A stretch of 17,047 bases of DNA, from assembly GCA_003165095.1 (NCBI GenBank), contig PLSH01000412.1, forward strand, positions 25,673 to 42,719, written 5' to 3'. Below the pieces are notes generated by a model. That model was given only the letters and a program-made list of their open reading frames with translations. It made no database searches and was not told the DNA's origin. Source of the DNA: Acidobacteriaceae bacterium. GTDB lineage: Bacteria > Acidobacteriota > Terriglobia > Terriglobales > Acidobacteriaceae. Shown one piece after another: positions 15,533 through 17,047 of the stretch. The stretch's first letter is position 1, and each line of letters starts with the position of its first letter. The position numbers and the translations under genes were made by a program.

Positions 15533-15562
15533 CGCCGCCCCTCGGTAAGCCGAGAGGCGGCG
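15533..15562 (-). terminator. Hairpin terminator of the ribosomal-protein cluster
   Basis: CGCCGCCCCTCGG and CCGAGAGGCGGCG form a 13-base stem with one mismatch around a TAAG loop. It lies 14 bases beyond the rplI stop on the minus strand, and also follows the ABC remnant on the plus strand. It has no long T-run on either side. Confidence 0.6.
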
Positions 15563-15576
15563 CAGTCCGTTTCGAG

Positions 15577-16122
15577 CTACTCGGCGGTTGCTTCTTCCGC
15601 GGCAGGCTCGGCTGCAGCGGCTTCTGCGGCAGCGGGTTTCGCGGCTTCAGCTTCCGGTGCGGCTTCGACTGCGTCTGCGGCGTCGGCCAGCACCTTCACC
15701 TTTACGTGCGCGGTCACTTCGCGGTGCAGCCGGATGGCCACGGTGAATTCGCCCACGCTCTTGAGCGATTCGCCCAGTTGAATCTTGCGGCGATCCACCT
15801 CGAACCCTTGTGTAGCCAACTCGGCGGCTATATCGGCCGAGGTTACGGAACCGAAGAGGTGGCCCTGTTCGCCCGACTTGCGGGTGAAGCTGAGCACCAC
15901 CGGCTCGAGTCTGGTGACAAGTTCCTCGGCCTGCGTCTTTTCAGTCGCCGAGCGGCGGGCTGCCGAGGACTTCATCTGCTCAATTACGGCCTTGTTGGCC
16001 GCGGTGGCCTGCATCGCCAACTTGCGCGGCAGCAGAAAATTGCGGCCGTAGCCGTCGGCGACCTTCACCACTTCTCCGCGTAGGCCAAGGTTGGCTACGT
16101 CTTCCTTCAGAATGACTTCCAT
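15577..16122 (-). CDS. rplI: Large-subunit ribosomal protein bL9
   Basis: The N-terminal domain is canonical: MEVILKEDVANLG then GEVVKVADGYGRNFLLPRKLA (residues 16-36), which binds 23S rRNA near the L1 stalk. A helical linker (about 40-75) leads to the C-terminal domain, with GHLFGSVTSADIA (86-98) and a strand-rich end (to about 147). The usual length is about 150 residues; this protein has 181 because of an Ala/Glu-rich tail (about 148-181). GGAGAG lies six bases before ATG 16122. It is the last gene of the cluster and precedes a hairpin terminator. Confidence 0.97.
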   Translation of the reverse strand: MEVILKEDVANLGLRGEVVKVADGYGRNFLLPRKLAMQATAANKAVIEQMKSSAARRSATEKTQAEELVTRLEPVVLSFTRKSGEQGHLFGSVTSADIAAELATQGFEVDRRKIQLGESLKSVGEFTVAIRLHREVTAHVKVKVLADAADAVEAAPEAEAAKPAAAEAAAAEPAAEEATAE

Positions 16123-16282
16123 GTGAAACTCTCCAAATGGCGCCGTGGGCGCTCCTGCGTCTTGGACAGGAGCTTCGGCGGTTCAACAGTGCAGTGCAGA
16201 TTCTCAAATACCGGCTCTTCGCTTTCGTTCCTGTCGCTTGAGGATCACAGCTTCATCCTTGAGCTGAAGGGCCGGCAAACTC
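16123..16282 (-). other. Gap between rpsR and rplI with a small hairpin
   Basis: The 160 bases carry no gene. GCTCCT (16151-16156) pairs with AGGAGC (16168-16173), and GTC-TTG-GAC can extend the stem inside it, giving a bulged hairpin about 30 bases before the rplI start. It may affect processing or translation of rplI; no known RNA family is recognised. Confidence 0.35.
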
Positions 16283-16636
16283 CTAGTGCCGCGTGGCAAA
16301 CGGAAGCAGGGCGATATTGCGAGCCTGCTTGATGGCCCGGGTCAGACGGCGCTGGTGCGTGGTGCAAACACCGGTGAGCCGCCGGGGAACGATCTTGCCC
16401 CGCTCGGCCACAAACCCTTGCAGCAGACGCACGTCGCGGTAAGGGATCGCATCGATCTTCTCGGTGCAGAACTTGCAGACCTTCTTGCGGCGGAAGAACT
16501 TCCCACGGCCGCCGGGACCGCCGCCTCCAGGCCTGCCGCCCCCACCACTGCGGGGACCTGCGCCCGGACCGGACGACCCTTGCGAACTTTGCGGAGCGCT
16601 TGATTCAGGCGCCTTTGCTTGTGTTTCATCAGGCAT
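16283..16636 (-). CDS. rpsR: Small-subunit ribosomal protein bS18 with a long glycine-rich N-terminus
   Basis: The conserved part starts near residue 45 ([13 protein letters not shown]) and continues with [20 protein letters not shown] and [26 protein letters not shown]. Cys54, Cys57, Cys91 and His94 form a likely zinc site, as in zinc-binding S18 forms. The first 45 residues are a Ser/Pro/Gly-rich extension with runs of glycine; typical bS18 proteins are about 75-90 residues and this one has 117. AGAGGAAA lies just before ATG 16636. It follows rpsF by 97 bases without the ssb gene often found between them. Confidence 0.95.
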   Translation of the reverse strand: MPDETQAKAPESSAPQSSQGSSGPGAGPRSGGGGRPGGGGPGGRGKFFRRKKVCKFCTEKIDAIPYRDVRLLQGFVAERGKIVPRRLTGVCTTHQRRLTRAIKQARNIALLPFATRH

Positions 16637-16685
16637 AGTGTTTCCTCTTCACATTTCAGTCCCGCTGGGCGGGGCAGGTATAGGG

Positions 16686-16699
16686 TGCCGGATCCGGCA
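16686..16699. repeat. Perfect palindrome in the rpsF-rpsR gap
   Basis: TGCCGGATCCGGCA is a 14-base perfect palindrome between rpsF and rpsR. It could form a tight hairpin in the transcript or bind a dimeric protein. Function unknown. Confidence 0.3.
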
Positions 16700-16733
16700 A
16701 TAGGGCCGGAAGCAGCAACGGGCAGCAAGCGCT

Positions 16734-17047
16734 TTACGCGCTTGCCTGAACAGGCTCGGCAGCTTCCGCGGCCGGGGCTTCAACAGCGGCCGGTGCGGCA
16801 ACCGGAACAGCAGCCGGAGCAACAGCCGGAGCAGCAACCGGTACAGCAGCCACGGGCTCCGCGCTCACCTTGCGGCGCACCCCGCGCAGTGCCTTCACTT
16901 TGGCCAGGCGCTTTTCTTCTTCATCGATGCGCACGGTGATGAACTTGATCACCGGCTCGGGGACGCGCAAGCGGCGCTCCAGCTCCAACACCACTGAGCC
17001 GCCAGCCTCGACGGTGAGCAGTACGTAGTTGCCATCGTTGAACTTGC
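16734..17047 (-). CDS. rpsF: Small-subunit ribosomal protein bS6 (partial, N-terminus beyond the right edge)
   Basis: The frame is open through the edge, starting in-window with KFNDGNYVLLTVEAGGSVV, then LELERRLRVPEPVIKFITVRID. These match the later part of the bS6 ferredoxin-like fold, which pairs with bS18 on the platform of the small subunit. Apparent GTG starts near 16994 are internal. The C-terminus carries an Ala/Pro/Val-rich tail of about 45 residues after RRKVSAEP, partly built from 12-base DNA repeats (CAGCCGGAGCAA/G, 16811-16834). At least 103 residues are visible. The S6:S18-binding leader RNA, if present, would be outside the window. Confidence 0.95.
   Translation of the reverse strand, partial: KFNDGNYVLLTVEAGGSVVLELERRLRVPEPVIKFITVRIDEEEKRLAKVKALRGVRRKVSAEPVAAVPVAAPAVAPAAVPVAAPAAVEAPAAEAAEPVQASA

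Noticed and set aside
1..17047. CRISPR arrays, tRNA genes, rRNA genes, insertion sequences or prophage genes
   Set aside because: No regular spaced repeats, tRNA-like cloverleaf, rRNA sequence, transposase or integrase motif was seen in the window.

Overview
The window looks like an Acidobacteriota chromosome (probably Terriglobia). The main clue is a very large Oar-type TonB-dependent receptor with an N-terminal carboxypeptidase-like domain, a gene type greatly expanded in that phylum. Base composition is moderately GC-rich, and the right edge carries a conserved rpsF-rpsR-rplI ribosomal cluster. The taxonomic call is an inference from gene content; no 16S gene is present.

Positions 1 to about 12,400 form one coherent carbohydrate-use locus. 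On the minus strand, from high to low coordinates, lie two overlapping genes for secreted seven-bladed beta-propeller proteins, a glucosamine-6-phosphate deaminase (nagB) and a hybrid DeoR-helix/LacI-sensor regulator. A sugar-porter MFS permease on the plus strand converges on the regulator. Divergent from the permease is a truncated Tat-exported, glycoside-hydrolase-like protein running off the left edge. Divergent from the propellers, across an 854-base intergenic region, is the TonB-dependent receptor. Read together: the receptor moves a glycan piece across the outer membrane, the exported proteins bind or trim it, the MFS protein imports the sugar, and NagB feeds it into glycolysis as fructose-6-phosphate and ammonia. 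The substrate is probably an amino sugar. No kinase or deacetylase (NagA) is in the window, so the pathway must be completed elsewhere.

The most interesting signal is a 17-base near-palindrome, TTCGAAATCTTTCGCAA. It sits at the receptor promoter and, with one mismatch and inverted, at the propeller-operon promoter. Weaker versions sit just downstream of a TATAAT box before the MFS gene and at the regulator's own promoter. This suggests one regulon controlled by the DeoR/LacI hybrid. The receptor promoter is also flanked by three copies of the octamer GCAACAAA.

Positions 12,400 to 15,530 are unrelated accessory content: a SulP-type anion transporter with a STAS domain, a short block of REP-like hairpins, a Tat-exported cupin, and a remnant of an oligopeptide ABC-transporter ATPase that has lost its whole catalytic centre. 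From 15,530 to the right edge lie rplI, rpsR and rpsF on the minus strand; all three proteins carry low-complexity extensions.
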